A stretch of 64,000 nucleotides of DNA from the NCBI RefSeq assembly GCF_900106075.1, contig NZ_LT629794.1, forward strand, positions 186,001-250,000, given 5' to 3'. The stretch comes from Polaribacter sp. Hel1_33_78. Lineage in GTDB: Bacteria; Bacteroidota; Bacteroidia; Flavobacteriales; Flavobacteriaceae. The notes under the pieces were generated by a model that saw only the letters and a list, made by a program, of their open reading frames with translations, had not been told where the DNA came from and ran no database searches. Both the position numbers and the translations under genes were made by a program. Numbering within the stretch: the stretch's first letter is position 1; each line of letters begins with the position of its first letter. Shown here one piece after another: positions 44,825 to 52,844 of this stretch.

Positions 44825-45939
44825 TATTTTGGTTTGTAAATTGTTGTGGTTTTTGAGATTCCAGAGAGAACTTCTAAAAACTCCATGTTTTGTAATCCAA
44901 TTGAAACTTCAACAACACCCTTATCAGTTTTTACTTTGCTCAAGTCAATAAGATATTCTTTTGGTATTGTTAAGGCAGAATCTTTCTTAGAAATAATAAT
45001 ATTAGCTTCTCCAGATAAACCTGGATATAATTTTTTTGGAGCTTTATCAAACAAAGCTTCTACTTTAAAAGTTTGATTTCTGGCATCTTTTACAGGATAT
45101 ATTTTAGATACTTTTCCGCTAAAAATATCTCCTCTATAAGCATCTAAACTAATAATTACTTCTTGATTTTTGGTTATTTTTACAATGTCAACTTCATCTA
45201 CCAACATTTCTATAATAAAATTTGTTGCACTGCCAATGGTGGCTAAAGATTCCATAATAGATACAATTTCTCCAGGTTCTTTATGAAGCGCATATACTTT
45301 GCCATTAATTTTACTTTTTACAGTAAAATCTTTGGTATTTATTAACGAGGATTTATAATTGTTTTCAGCTTGCTTTAGAACTGTAAGTAGTTGTTTTTCT
45401 GTTCTGTAATAGTTGCTTTTTATGAATTGTAAATTATTTGATGATAACTCATAATTTAACTTTTTTGAATCGTATTCTACCTGGGATCCAATTTTTTGCT
45501 TCCATAGATTACGCTGTCTAATAAAATTTATTGAATCGTTTTTAAGTTTAATTTTAGCAGCGATAATTTCATCTTCAATGCTATTTAAAACAGCAGCATT
45601 TCCGTTAAAGTTAGCTTTAGCTTGTTGCAAAGATAGTTTTGCATTTTTGGTATTTAATTTTGGGGTGTTATTAACAACTTGTAGGATAGAGCTTCCGTTA
45701 AAAACTAAATGATCTTCTTCCACTAAATTTTTTTCTAGAATTCCAGCGACAGAAGCGTAAACCTGATATAAACTGTCTGGCTGAATAATAACTGAAGTGT
45801 AAACAGACTCAGTGATGCTTCTATATTTAGGTAAAATTTTCTCTTTTTTAGTAGAACAATTAATACAAAGAATTACAAAAAATAAAGGCCAATGATTCAT
45901 AATGCCAGAAACCGTTTCTAAATTTACATTAGCTTTCAT
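44824..45939 (-). CDS. HlyD/MacA-like membrane fusion lipoprotein
   Basis: A 371-residue efflux adaptor. Coordinates use the first ATG, but an in-frame ATG at 45900 gives a more normal lipoprotein signal (NHWPLFFVILCINC, Cys at residue 15). The body has a barrel-sandwich start (VYASVAGILEKNLVEEDHLV), a coiled-coil hairpin (about 100-200, LQQAKANFNGNAAVLNSIED) and the second lipoyl half (INGKVYALHKEPGEIV). It would link the ABC permease to the outer membrane. Its stop overlaps the permease start by one base. Confidence 0.87.
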   Translation of the reverse strand: MKANVNLETVSGIMNHWPLFFVILCINCSTKKEKILPKYRSITESVYTSVIIQPDSLYQVYASVAGILEKNLVEEDHLVFNGSSILQVVNNTPKLNTKNAKLSLQQAKANFNGNAAVLNSIEDEIIAAKIKLKNDSINFIRQRNLWKQKIGSQVEYDSKKLNYELSSNNLQFIKSNYYRTEKQLLTVLKQAENNYKSSLINTKDFTVKSKINGKVYALHKEPGEIVSIMESLATIGSATNFIIEMLVDEVDIVKITKNQEVIISLDAYRGDIFSGKVSKIYPVKDARNQTFKVEALFDKAPKKLYPGLSGEANIIISKKDSALTIPKEYLIDLSKVKTDKGVVEVSIGLQNMEFLEVLSGISKTTTIYKPK

Positions 45940-45974
45940 TGTTTAAGAATTTATTGCTATTTGGTATCTTTTAT

Positions 45975-46577
45975 TTATTCTTTAATTTTTTTAATTATTA
46001 TTTTATTGTCTTTTCCTAAGGCAGAAAATAAATTTTCTGCAATAATCTTACTGGATATTTTTGGGGGTTTATTTATGTAATTCCTTGAAAGGGCAAGACC
46101 TTTTGGTTCTGTTAATTTGCGGATAATTATTCCGGATTTATTAATTATAACTTCTGTAGATTCATATCTTACTGTTTGTTTATCCAATATGTTATTTTTA
46201 CCTAAAATCTCTTTATAAAGTTCAATGGCAATGGCAAATTCTTCATCAAAATTAGTAGCATTTAAAAATTGAGGTTCAATTATAGTTGTACCAGATGTAT
46301 CAATATATCCAAAATAAGAGATTCCATCTTTTTTTTCTGAAATTAAACATCTTTCATTTATGAAAACGGGATACTTTTTATTGTTAGTTTCTGTTAAAAC
46401 TAAATTATCTCTAAAGTCTATGACAATATTTCCTTTCAGATTGATAAAGGCCCATTGATTTCCTTTTTTTACTGCGGAAAAGCCTTCGTTATAAGGAGAA
46501 ATATAATCAAGTTTATCTTTGATTTGAGAAAATCCTAAAAATGGGATTAAAATAAATAATATTATTATTTTTTTCAT
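45975..46577 (-). CDS. Exported WG-repeat protein
   Basis: A 200-residue protein with signal peptide MKKIIILFILIPFLGFSQ and WG-type repeats: GNQWAFINLKGNIVI (about 39-53), then YFGYIDTSGTTIIEPQF (about 92-108), and a degenerate third copy. WG repeats are common in secreted Bacteroidetes proteins with no assigned activity. It is the first gene after promoter E and lies 35 bases upstream of the membrane fusion gene, so it probably belongs to the exporter operon. Confidence 0.78.
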   Translation of the reverse strand: MKKIIILFILIPFLGFSQIKDKLDYISPYNEGFSAVKKGNQWAFINLKGNIVIDFRDNLVLTETNNKKYPVFINERCLISEKKDGISYFGYIDTSGTTIIEPQFLNATNFDEEFAIAIELYKEILGKNNILDKQTVRYESTEVIINKSGIIIRKLTEPKGLALSRNYINKPPKISSKIIAENLFSALGKDNKIIIKKIKE

Positions 46578-46604
46578 TGCGACTATATTTTACAGTTTAG
46601 AACA

Positions 46605-46648
46605 TAAAATTACTTAAGAAAAACAGGTAATAAAATGATATTCATCAT
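46605..46648 (-). promoter_or_regulatory. Island promoter E toward the WG-repeat/ABC exporter operon
   Basis: On the minus strand: ATGAT-GAAT-ATCAT (46648-46635), 22 bases, then TAATTTTA (46612-46605). RNA should start near 46600, 23 bases before the ATG. Confidence 0.8.
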
Positions 46649-46699
46649 GTTAAAACAAAAAAAGTGGTCTTTTTTATTCCGCTATAAGTATGTTAAAAT

Positions 46700-47095
46700 T
46701 TAGATGTTTCCTAAATTTAGGATCATGTTTTTTAATTTATCGCTTACTTTTTTAGCAATATTTTCCAGGTTATTATTTTTAACAGATTGCATAGAAATTA
46801 GCGGGTTAATTGCTGCGACTTCAATTTTATTTTCATCAATTTCTTGCACAATAATATTGCATGGGAGCATTGTTCCAATTTTATCTTCAGCTTGCAAAGC
46901 TTTGTATGCAAGAGCAGGATTACAAGCACCTAATATTTTATATTTTTTAAAATCGACATTCAGTTTTTTCTTTAATGTTTGTTGTATGTCAATTTCAGTT
47001 AAAACCCCAAAACCTTCTTCTTTTAATAATGCTATTACTTTTTTAATAACAGTATTAAAATTTCCAAAAACTATTTTATGATGATAGTAACTCAT
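46700..47095 (-). CDS. DUF302 domain protein
   Basis: A 131-residue protein matching the DUF302 family: VIKKVIALLKEEGFGVLTEI, then DIQQTLKKKLNVDFKKYKIL, then GACNPALAYKALQAEDKIGT and LPCNIIVQE. Ends of the fold resemble small heat-stable periplasmic or cytoplasmic domains seen next to redox and stress genes. No signal peptide is present. Function unknown. Its start overlaps the TerB-like gene's stop by one base, so the pair is translated together from promoter F. Confidence 0.85.
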   Translation of the reverse strand: MSYYHHKIVFGNFNTVIKKVIALLKEEGFGVLTEIDIQQTLKKKLNVDFKKYKILGACNPALAYKALQAEDKIGTMLPCNIIVQEIDENKIEVAAINPLISMQSVKNNNLENIAKKVSDKLKNMILNLGNI

Positions 47096-47508
47096 TATGT
47101 TGTTTTTTTAAGTTCTAGACTAAGTTTTGCAACCAACATTAATTCTGATTTGTTTAAACCAGAAACAGAGGAAGCTATTCTACTCGCAGTTTTTAAAATA
47201 AGGCTATTAATAGCTCCGGTAAATAAAGAAGGATGCTCTTTTTTAAAATCTAAAAACTCTGTGTAACAGGTTTTAGAATCAGAAAAACCTTCATTATTTA
47301 GCCAATCAAATACAGTTTCTATTTGATAAGCTGCATCCGTGTGAAAATCATCATCAACAGGATCAACTTTAGTCCATTTATTTTTTACAGTTTCTTTTAA
47401 AGCATTGAATTCTGCCTCATCTACATGATTGTCTGCAGCAGCAATTGCGTAAAACAATTTACCAAGGTTTTGGTAGAAATCCATTATTGTTTCTTGTGAA
47501 GGTTTCAT
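47095..47508 (-). CDS. TerB-like helical protein
   Basis: A 137-residue all-helical protein. LGKLFYAIAAADNHVDEAEF and NALKETVKNKW match the TerB/tellurite-resistance fold, with Asp/Glu residues that may bind metal. EMLVAKLSLELKK-like residues close the helix bundle (ELMLVAKLSLELKK). TerB-fold proteins act at membranes in stress responses, but no reaction is known. It is first in the operon with the DUF302 gene, expressed from promoter F. Confidence 0.75.
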   Translation of the reverse strand: MKPSQETIMDFYQNLGKLFYAIAAADNHVDEAEFNALKETVKNKWTKVDPVDDDFHTDAAYQIETVFDWLNNEGFSDSKTCYTEFLDFKKEHPSLFTGAINSLILKTASRIASSVSGLNKSELMLVAKLSLELKKTT

Positions 47509-47531
47509 ATCAAACTATTTATAAGTTGTTA

Positions 47532-47575
47532 TAAAATTAAAGTACTGTATGTTCTTAAATTATGATAAAAATCAG
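47532..47575 (-). promoter_or_regulatory. Island promoter F toward the TerB-like/DUF302 operon
   Basis: On the minus strand: CTGAT-TTTT-ATCAT (47575-47562), 22 bases, then TAATTTTA (47539-47532). RNA should start near 47527, 19 bases before the ATG. The dyad also lies upstream of the histidine kinase, but the plus-strand spacing does not fit. Confidence 0.8.
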
Positions 47576-47656
47576 TATTCATATTAATATTTGTTTAAAA
47601 AGTACTATTTTTATTGAGACATTAGAACTTCTAAAATTGCATAAACTTCTAAAGAG

Positions 47657-49162
47657 ATGCTAAACAAAGAGCAGGATATTTTTAACGTACTTTTTGAAGC
47701 TGTTTCAGAAGGTGTTATAGTTGTTGACGATCAGCAAAAAATAGTTTCTATTAATTCTTCTATCGAAAAAATGTTTGGGTATGAAAAAGATGAGCTTGTT
47801 CATGAAAAACTGAACATTTTAATACCTAAAAATTATCACGCAGGTCATGGTGATCATTTTAAGAGCTTTTTGAACAAGAAAGAGAAAAGGCAAATGGGTA
47901 AAGGGCGCCATTTGTATGGCGCTAGAAAGAATGGGGATATTTTTCCTTTAGAAGCAGGTTTAAATCCATTTAAAATTTATGGAAAAACTTTTATAATGGC
48001 CTTAATTATAGATGTTTCTGAGAGAAAAAAGGCAGAAGAAGAATTGATTCATTGGGCAAATATTTTTAATGAATCTTTAAATGAGATCTATATTTTTAGT
48101 TCTGACACATACAAATTTATTAATGTCAATCTTGGTGCACAAAAAAATATTGGTTACGATTTAACCGAATTAAAAAGTTTGACTCCTTTGGATATCAAGC
48201 CAGATTATACAGAAGCTCAATTTAGAAAAAAGGTACAACCTTTGCTAGAGAAAAAAGAAGATAAACTTATTTTTGAAACTGTACATCTGCGTAAAAATGG
48301 CACAAAATATCCTGTAGAAATACATCTGCAGTTGTCTTCTTTTAAAGGAAAAGAAGTTTTTGTTGCTATAATTTTAGATATTACAGAAAGAAAAAATTAT
48401 ACGAAAAAATTAGAGAACACCGTTGATCAACGAACTATAGAGCTTAAAAAAGCACTTGCTAAAGAGCAAGAATTGAATGAATTAAAAACAAAATTTTTAT
48501 CATTAGTTTCTCATGAGTTTAAAACGCCTTTAAGTGGTATTTTAACATCTACAATATTATTAGGCAAATATAAATTAACAGAACAGCAAGAAAAAAGGGA
48601 AAAACATTTAGAAACGATTACCAATAAAGTTCATTATTTAAATAATATTTTAAATGACTTTCTATCCGTTGAAAAACTAGAAACGGGTAAAATAAAATAT
48701 AAATATGATAATTTTAAATTAAGCAAAGTTGTAGATGAAGTTATTTACAATGCTAACATGCTTCTAAAAGTGGGTCAAAAAATTAAGTATCCAGAAAATA
48801 TTGATGAAATTTCATTAACACAAGATGAAAAAACTATTGAATTATCACTTTCTAATTTAGTAAACAATGCTATCAAATATTCTCCAGAAAATTCGGTAAT
48901 CGAAATTGGTATTAAACAAGATGCATTTCACACTACCTTCAATATAAAAGATAACGGAATGGGGATTCCTGAAGCAGATCAAAAAAACATATTTAATCGT
49001 TATTTTAGAGCAGAAAATGCTTTGTTAACGCAAGGAACTGGAATCGGATTAAACATTATAAAAAGCCATTTAGAAAATATAGGTGGAACCATAACTTTTG
49101 AAAGTAAAGAGAATATTGGGTCCACTTTTGTTATGAAAATTATTAATGAAGTATTACTATGA
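47657..49162 (+). CDS. PAS-domain sensor histidine kinase, FixL-like
   Basis: A 501-residue soluble kinase with no membrane segment. PAS1 (about 8-125) contains ILIPKNYHAGHGDHFKSF with His64, and GKGR with Arg84: the same 20-residue spacing as the heme His and Arg of FixL. PAS2 covers about 130-250. A coiled coil leads to the dimerisation helix LSLVSHEFKTPLSG with phospho-acceptor His285, then N box LVNNAIKYSPEN, DNGMGIPEADQ and GTGIGLNIIKSH. It overlaps the response regulator gene by 4 bases (ATGA). Heme binding is a hypothesis; many non-heme PAS domains share part of this motif. Confidence 0.92.
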   Translation: MLNKEQDIFNVLFEAVSEGVIVVDDQQKIVSINSSIEKMFGYEKDELVHEKLNILIPKNYHAGHGDHFKSFLNKKEKRQMGKGRHLYGARKNGDIFPLEAGLNPFKIYGKTFIMALIIDVSERKKAEEELIHWANIFNESLNEIYIFSSDTYKFINVNLGAQKNIGYDLTELKSLTPLDIKPDYTEAQFRKKVQPLLEKKEDKLIFETVHLRKNGTKYPVEIHLQLSSFKGKEVFVAIILDITERKNYTKKLENTVDQRTIELKKALAKEQELNELKTKFLSLVSHEFKTPLSGILTSTILLGKYKLTEQQEKREKHLETITNKVHYLNNILNDFLSVEKLETGKIKYKYDNFKLSKVVDEVIYNANMLLKVGQKIKYPENIDEISLTQDEKTIELSLSNLVNNAIKYSPENSVIEIGIKQDAFHTTFNIKDNGMGIPEADQKNIFNRYFRAENALLTQGTGIGLNIIKSHLENIGGTITFESKENIGSTFVMKIINEVLL

Positions 49163-50208
49163 AAAAAATATTATTAATAGAAGATGATGTAGTTTTAAGA
49201 GAAAATACTGCAGAACTTTTAGAGTTATCAAACTATGAAGTTATAACCGCAGCTAATGGAAAAATAGGAGTAGAAATTGCGGATATTAATTTACCAGATC
49301 TTATTGTTTGTGATATTATGATGCCAGAATTAGATGGTTATGGAGTGCTTGAAGCACTATCAAAAAATAATAAAACAAAACATACATCTTTTATTTTTTT
49401 ATCTGCAAAAACAGAAAGAAAGGATGTTAGAAAAGGAATGAATTTAGGAGCTGATGACTATATAACGAAGCCTTTTTCTGAGGATGAACTTATTAGTGCT
49501 ATCGAAAGCAGATTAGCAAAAGCATCTATTTTAAAAGATATTAGAGAGTATAAAGAAGAAATAAAAGAAGAAAGAGACGAACTAAGAAGCCTTAATGATT
49601 TAAAGAATTATTTTGATGATAATGGTGAAACTTTTCATTTTTCTAAAGATAAAGCCATCTATCAAGAAGGAAACAACTCTAATTATATTTATTTAATAAT
49701 TAGCGGACTCGTAAAGTGTCATAAACTAGATGAACAAGGAAAACAACTTACAACTGCTTTATATCAGGAAGATAATTTGTTTGGGTATACTTCTTTTACC
49801 CAAAATTTAGCCTACCAAGAATCTGCTACTGCGATTAAAGAAACAGTATTAGTAGGTTTGTCTAAAAATGTATTAACGAGTGTTTTAAACAAAAACCATA
49901 AAGTAACTCTAGAATTAATAGAGTTATTGACGGAGGATTTAGCAGGAGTAAAAAATCAACTGTTACAAATGGCTTATAGTTCTGTAGGTAAAAAAACAGC
50001 GAAAACAATTTTAAAATTTGCAGAAAAATTAAATCATAAACCTGAGGATCAAATTAAAATTTCTAGAAACGATCTAGCCAGTGTGGCAGGCATTGCAACA
50101 GAAACATTAATAAGAACAATGTCTAACTTTAAAAAACAAGGTCTCATAGAAATTGATGGAAGAACTATTAGAATTTTAGATTTAGAAAAGCTACAAGAAA
50201 TCTGCTAG
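49159..50208 (+). CDS. Response regulator fused to a Crp/Fnr-type transcription factor
   Basis: A 349-residue protein. The receiver domain (1-120) has phospho-acceptor Asp52 (VCDIMMPELDG), acidic Asp9/Asp10, a Ser in FLSAKT and Lys104 in YITKPF. A coiled linker (about 120-145) leads to a cyclic-nucleotide-type sensor fold (about 150-265, AIYQEGNNSNYIYLIISGLV). A Crp helix-turn-helix follows (about 270-345): NDLASVAGIATETLIRTMSN with Glu315 and Arg319 at the DNA-contact positions of Crp/Fnr. No Fnr-type Cys cluster is present. It is the best candidate to bind the island dyads, under control of the kinase encoded just upstream. Confidence 0.93.
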   Translation: MKKILLIEDDVVLRENTAELLELSNYEVITAANGKIGVEIADINLPDLIVCDIMMPELDGYGVLEALSKNNKTKHTSFIFLSAKTERKDVRKGMNLGADDYITKPFSEDELISAIESRLAKASILKDIREYKEEIKEERDELRSLNDLKNYFDDNGETFHFSKDKAIYQEGNNSNYIYLIISGLVKCHKLDEQGKQLTTALYQEDNLFGYTSFTQNLAYQESATAIKETVLVGLSKNVLTSVLNKNHKVTLELIELLTEDLAGVKNQLLQMAYSSVGKKTAKTILKFAEKLNHKPEDQIKISRNDLASVAGIATETLIRTMSNFKKQGLIEIDGRTIRILDLEKLQEIC

Positions 50209-50233
50209 ATACTCATAGAACACAAGCTAGATT

Positions 50234-50277
50234 ATGATTAATATCATATTTTAGAATACAATGAAACTATAAATTTG
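50234..50277 (+). promoter_or_regulatory. Island promoter G toward the first Usp operon
   Basis: ATGAT-TAAT-ATCAT (50234-50247), 22 bases, then TAAATTTG (50270-50277). RNA should start near 50282, 18 bases before the ATG at 50300. Confidence 0.82.
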
Positions 50278-50299
50278 TCTACATACAAAGATGAATTTA

Positions 50300-51142
50300 A
50301 TGAAAACGATTTTATTACCAACAGATTTTTCGGATAACTCGTGGAATGCTATAGAGTATGCTCTTAATTTTTATAAGGAAATTAATTGTAATTTTTATCT
50401 TTTACATGTTAACAAAGTAAGCAATATAGTAACTAACGATTATCCATATATCCCTGATCAAGATGTTATTCAAGACGTCTATATAAAACCTGCAAAAACA
50501 CAGTTAAAGGAACTTTTAAAAAAAATAGCAAAAAAATTCCCAAGTAATAAAAAGCATAACTTTTACACTTTAACAGATTATAATTTCTTTATAGAATCTC
50601 TAAGAAAACATATTAAAGAGAAAAAAGTAGATATGATTGTTATGGGAACCAAAGGAGCATCTGGGCTTAGTAAATTTATTATAGGCAGTAATGCAGGTGA
50701 TGTTATTACAAAAGTAAAGTGTACAACTTTAGTTGTGCCAGAAAATGCAAAGTTTAAAAAGATAGAAGAAGTTACTTTCCCAACAGATTTTTCGCTTTCT
50801 AATAATCTACAAATATTAGAACCTATTACTAAAATTTTAGAGAAAAATAATGCGATGTTAAGTATATTAAATATTGGTAAAAAACCCCCAGTATTAAATG
50901 CCGAACAGCAAAAAAACAAAGAATTATTAGAAGATTATTTTTTTAATTGTAAACACGATTTTTATTTTTTAACAAATAAAAAAGTAGAAGATGCAGTGCA
51001 ATGTTTTGTGGAAAGTAGACATGTAGATATTATTGCAATGGTTGCAAAAAATCTCAATTATTTTCAACAAATATTATTTCATACTAAAGTAGAGGAAATA
51101 AGTTATCATACAGATATACCTTTTTTAGTGCTTCATGAGTAA
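50300..51142 (+). CDS. Universal stress protein, two Usp domains (copy 1)
   Basis: I start at the ATG at 50300 (KTILLPTDFSDNSWNAIEYA), as in the paralogues; an in-frame ATG at 50291 would leave a leader of only 9 bases. The 280-residue protein has two tandem Usp folds. The first ends with the ATP motif G-x2-G-x9-G-S in MGTKGASGLSKFIIGS; the second (from about VTFPTDFSLSNNLQILEP) lacks it. Usp proteins bind nucleotides and aid survival of growth arrest. It leads an operon with a membrane protein and hpf. Confidence 0.93.
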   Translation: MKTILLPTDFSDNSWNAIEYALNFYKEINCNFYLLHVNKVSNIVTNDYPYIPDQDVIQDVYIKPAKTQLKELLKKIAKKFPSNKKHNFYTLTDYNFFIESLRKHIKEKKVDMIVMGTKGASGLSKFIIGSNAGDVITKVKCTTLVVPENAKFKKIEEVTFPTDFSLSNNLQILEPITKILEKNNAMLSILNIGKKPPVLNAEQQKNKELLEDYFFNCKHDFYFLTNKKVEDAVQCFVESRHVDIIAMVAKNLNYFQQILFHTKVEEISYHTDIPFLVLHE

Positions 51143-51153
51143 AAAATTATATT

Positions 51154-51540
51154 ATGGATAGTTCAATTTTTTTAGCAAAGTTTTGGGGTTATTATTTACT
51201 TATATTTTTTATTATTTTAAGTTTTAACCCAAAAAGGATTAGGCAAATATTTGCTGATCTAAAAGATGAGAAGTTTCTTATTATCTTGTCTTTTTTATCA
51301 ATAATCATAGGATTGCTTAATATTTTAGTTCATAATATTTGGGAATCTAATTGGAAACTAATAATCACATTAATAGGCTGGGCTGCATTATTTATAGGTT
51401 TAGCACTTTTTATTTTTCCAAAAAGGACAACAGATTGGTTAACGTTTTTAAACATAAAACTAATTCAAGTAATTTATACACTTCTTTTTCTGGTAGGCTT
51501 ATTTCTTTTAAATATAGCTTACTCAATAATACCTTTCTAA
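51154..51540 (+). CDS. Small four-helix membrane protein
   Basis: A 128-residue integral membrane protein of unknown function, with hydrophobic segments at about 9-24, 41-60, 70-88 and 100-122, joined by short charged loops (SFNPKRIRQIFADLKDEKF, FPKRTTDWLTF). No family motif is recognised. It sits 11 bases after the first Usp gene and 38 bases before hpf, in the same operon. Confidence 0.8.
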   Translation: MDSSIFLAKFWGYYLLIFFIILSFNPKRIRQIFADLKDEKFLIILSFLSIIIGLLNILVHNIWESNWKLIITLIGWAALFIGLALFIFPKRTTDWLTFLNIKLIQVIYTLLFLVGLFLLNIAYSIIPF

Positions 51541-51578
51541 TTTTTAGAATTGATTTATGAATTTAAAACCTTAAGAAA

Positions 51579-51881
51579 ATGACAATAAATATTCAATTTG
51601 TAAATATGTCAACAAGTGAAACTATGGAGGCATATACCGTAAAAAAATTAAAACCTTTATCTAAAAAGTATGATTCGATAATAAAAGCCACTGTGTTTTT
51701 TAAAAAAGAGAACAGTCATAAAGAAAAAGAAATAATTTGTGAAATAGAACTAAGTGCTGCTGGGCCAAGATTGTTTGCTTCTTCTAATGAAAAAAATTAT
51801 GAACTTGCAGTAAAAAACACAATAACAGATTTAGAAACGCAGCTTAAAAAGAGAAAAGGAATTGTAAAACCATATATGTAG
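51579..51881 (+). CDS. hpf: Ribosome hibernation promoting factor, short form
   Basis: A 100-residue HPF/RaiA-type protein: INIQFVNMSTSETMEAYTVK, then KLKPLSKKYDSIIKATVFF, then the strand EIICEIELSAAGPRLFASSN and the helix YELAVKNTITDLETQLKKRK. It binds the decoding centre of the 30S subunit and stalls idle ribosomes. The C-terminal dimerisation domain of long HPF is absent. It lies last in the operon of promoter G, so ribosome shutdown is tied to the island's signal. Confidence 0.92.
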   Translation: MTINIQFVNMSTSETMEAYTVKKLKPLSKKYDSIIKATVFFKKENSHKEKEIICEIELSAAGPRLFASSNEKNYELAVKNTITDLETQLKKRKGIVKPYM

Positions 51882-51905
51882 TTTTAAATTACAAATTTTT
51901 TTAAG

Positions 51906-51949
51906 CTGATGTATGTCATTGTTTTTTATCGTGCTCAAAGGTAACTTTG
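51906..51949 (+). promoter_or_regulatory. Island promoter H toward Usp copies 2 and 3
   Basis: CTGAT-GTAT-GTCAT (51906-51919; one mismatch in the near half), 22 bases, then TAACTTTG (51942-51949). RNA should start near 51954, 20 bases before the ATG at 51974. This position shows that the in-frame TTG at 51947 is not the start codon. Confidence 0.8.
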
Positions 51950-51973
51950 AGTAAATCTTTAAAAACATTCATA

Positions 51974-52822
51974 ATGAAAAAAATACTAATTCCGATTGAT
52001 TTTTCTGAAAACGCAATAAATGCGGTTAATTATGCTTTGGCATTGTTTAAAGATGAATTTTGCAAGTTTTATATTTTACATGCATATCAAGAAGATATTT
52101 ATTTAAGTACTGTTCCAATTACTAGAGAAGTGATTAAAGAGGTTATTAGAGCAGTTGGAAAGGATTCACAATTACAATTAAAAAATACACTAAAGCAAAT
52201 TAAAAAGCTTTCACATAACTCTAAGCATGTATTTAAAATTATATCGGCCAATAACATTCTTGTAGATGAGGCAGATAGAGTTGTCGAAGAAAAAAATATA
52301 GATCTTATTGTTATGGGAACTCGTGGCAAAACAAATAATAAAAAATTAACTTTTGGAAGCCATACACTTCAAGTTTTAAAATATGTTAAATGTCCAGTTT
52401 TGGTTATTCCAGAAAGTTATACTTATAAAGAACCAGATCATATTCTTTTTGCTACAGACTATAGTATACCCTATCAACAAAGAGAGTTAGAACTTTTAGG
52501 TGAAATAGCATCTGATAATAATTCAATAGTAGATTTATTATACATTTCAGAAGGTAATCATTTATCTCTTAGACAAGAAAGGAACCAGTCTTTTATTAAA
52601 GAAAACCTCAGAAATACAAAGGTTCATTTTAAAATAACAAAAGATAAAAATATTTCGAATGAAATTTATAGATACATAAAAGATTACGAAACTGATCTTT
52701 TAGTTATGATAAATAGAAGACATTCTTTTTTAGAAAATATTCTATTTCAAGATAATGTAGATAAAATAGGTTTATCTATAAATATTCCTTTTTTGGCCCT
52801 ACAAAATATGAGACGTAATTAA
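51974..52822 (+). CDS. Universal stress protein, two Usp domains (copy 2)
   Basis: Starts at the ATG at 51974 (KKILIPIDFSENAINAVNYA); an in-frame TTG at 51947 lies inside the -7 box. The 282-residue protein has the ATP motif in MGTRGKTNNKKLTFGSHT. The second domain begins near DHILFATDYSIPYQQRELEL and has no ATP motif. It is the first gene of an operon with copy 3, which starts 22 bases after its stop. Confidence 0.92.
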   Translation: MKKILIPIDFSENAINAVNYALALFKDEFCKFYILHAYQEDIYLSTVPITREVIKEVIRAVGKDSQLQLKNTLKQIKKLSHNSKHVFKIISANNILVDEADRVVEEKNIDLIVMGTRGKTNNKKLTFGSHTLQVLKYVKCPVLVIPESYTYKEPDHILFATDYSIPYQQRELELLGEIASDNNSIVDLLYISEGNHLSLRQERNQSFIKENLRNTKVHFKITKDKNISNEIYRYIKDYETDLLVMINRRHSFLENILFQDNVDKIGLSINIPFLALQNMRRN

Positions 52823-52844
52823 TAAGATACTAAAAACAGCTACT

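Noticed and set aside
47576-47656. Use of dyad F in the plus direction for the histidine kinase operon
   Set aside because: A -7-like TATTTTTA lies at 47606, eight bases farther than the invariant spacing; the kinase operon therefore appears outside the dyad regulon.
49159-50208. Fnr-like iron-sulfur oxygen sensing by the Crp-fused regulator
   Set aside because: The N-terminal Cys cluster of Fnr is missing; only isolated Cys residues (51, 187, 349) occur.
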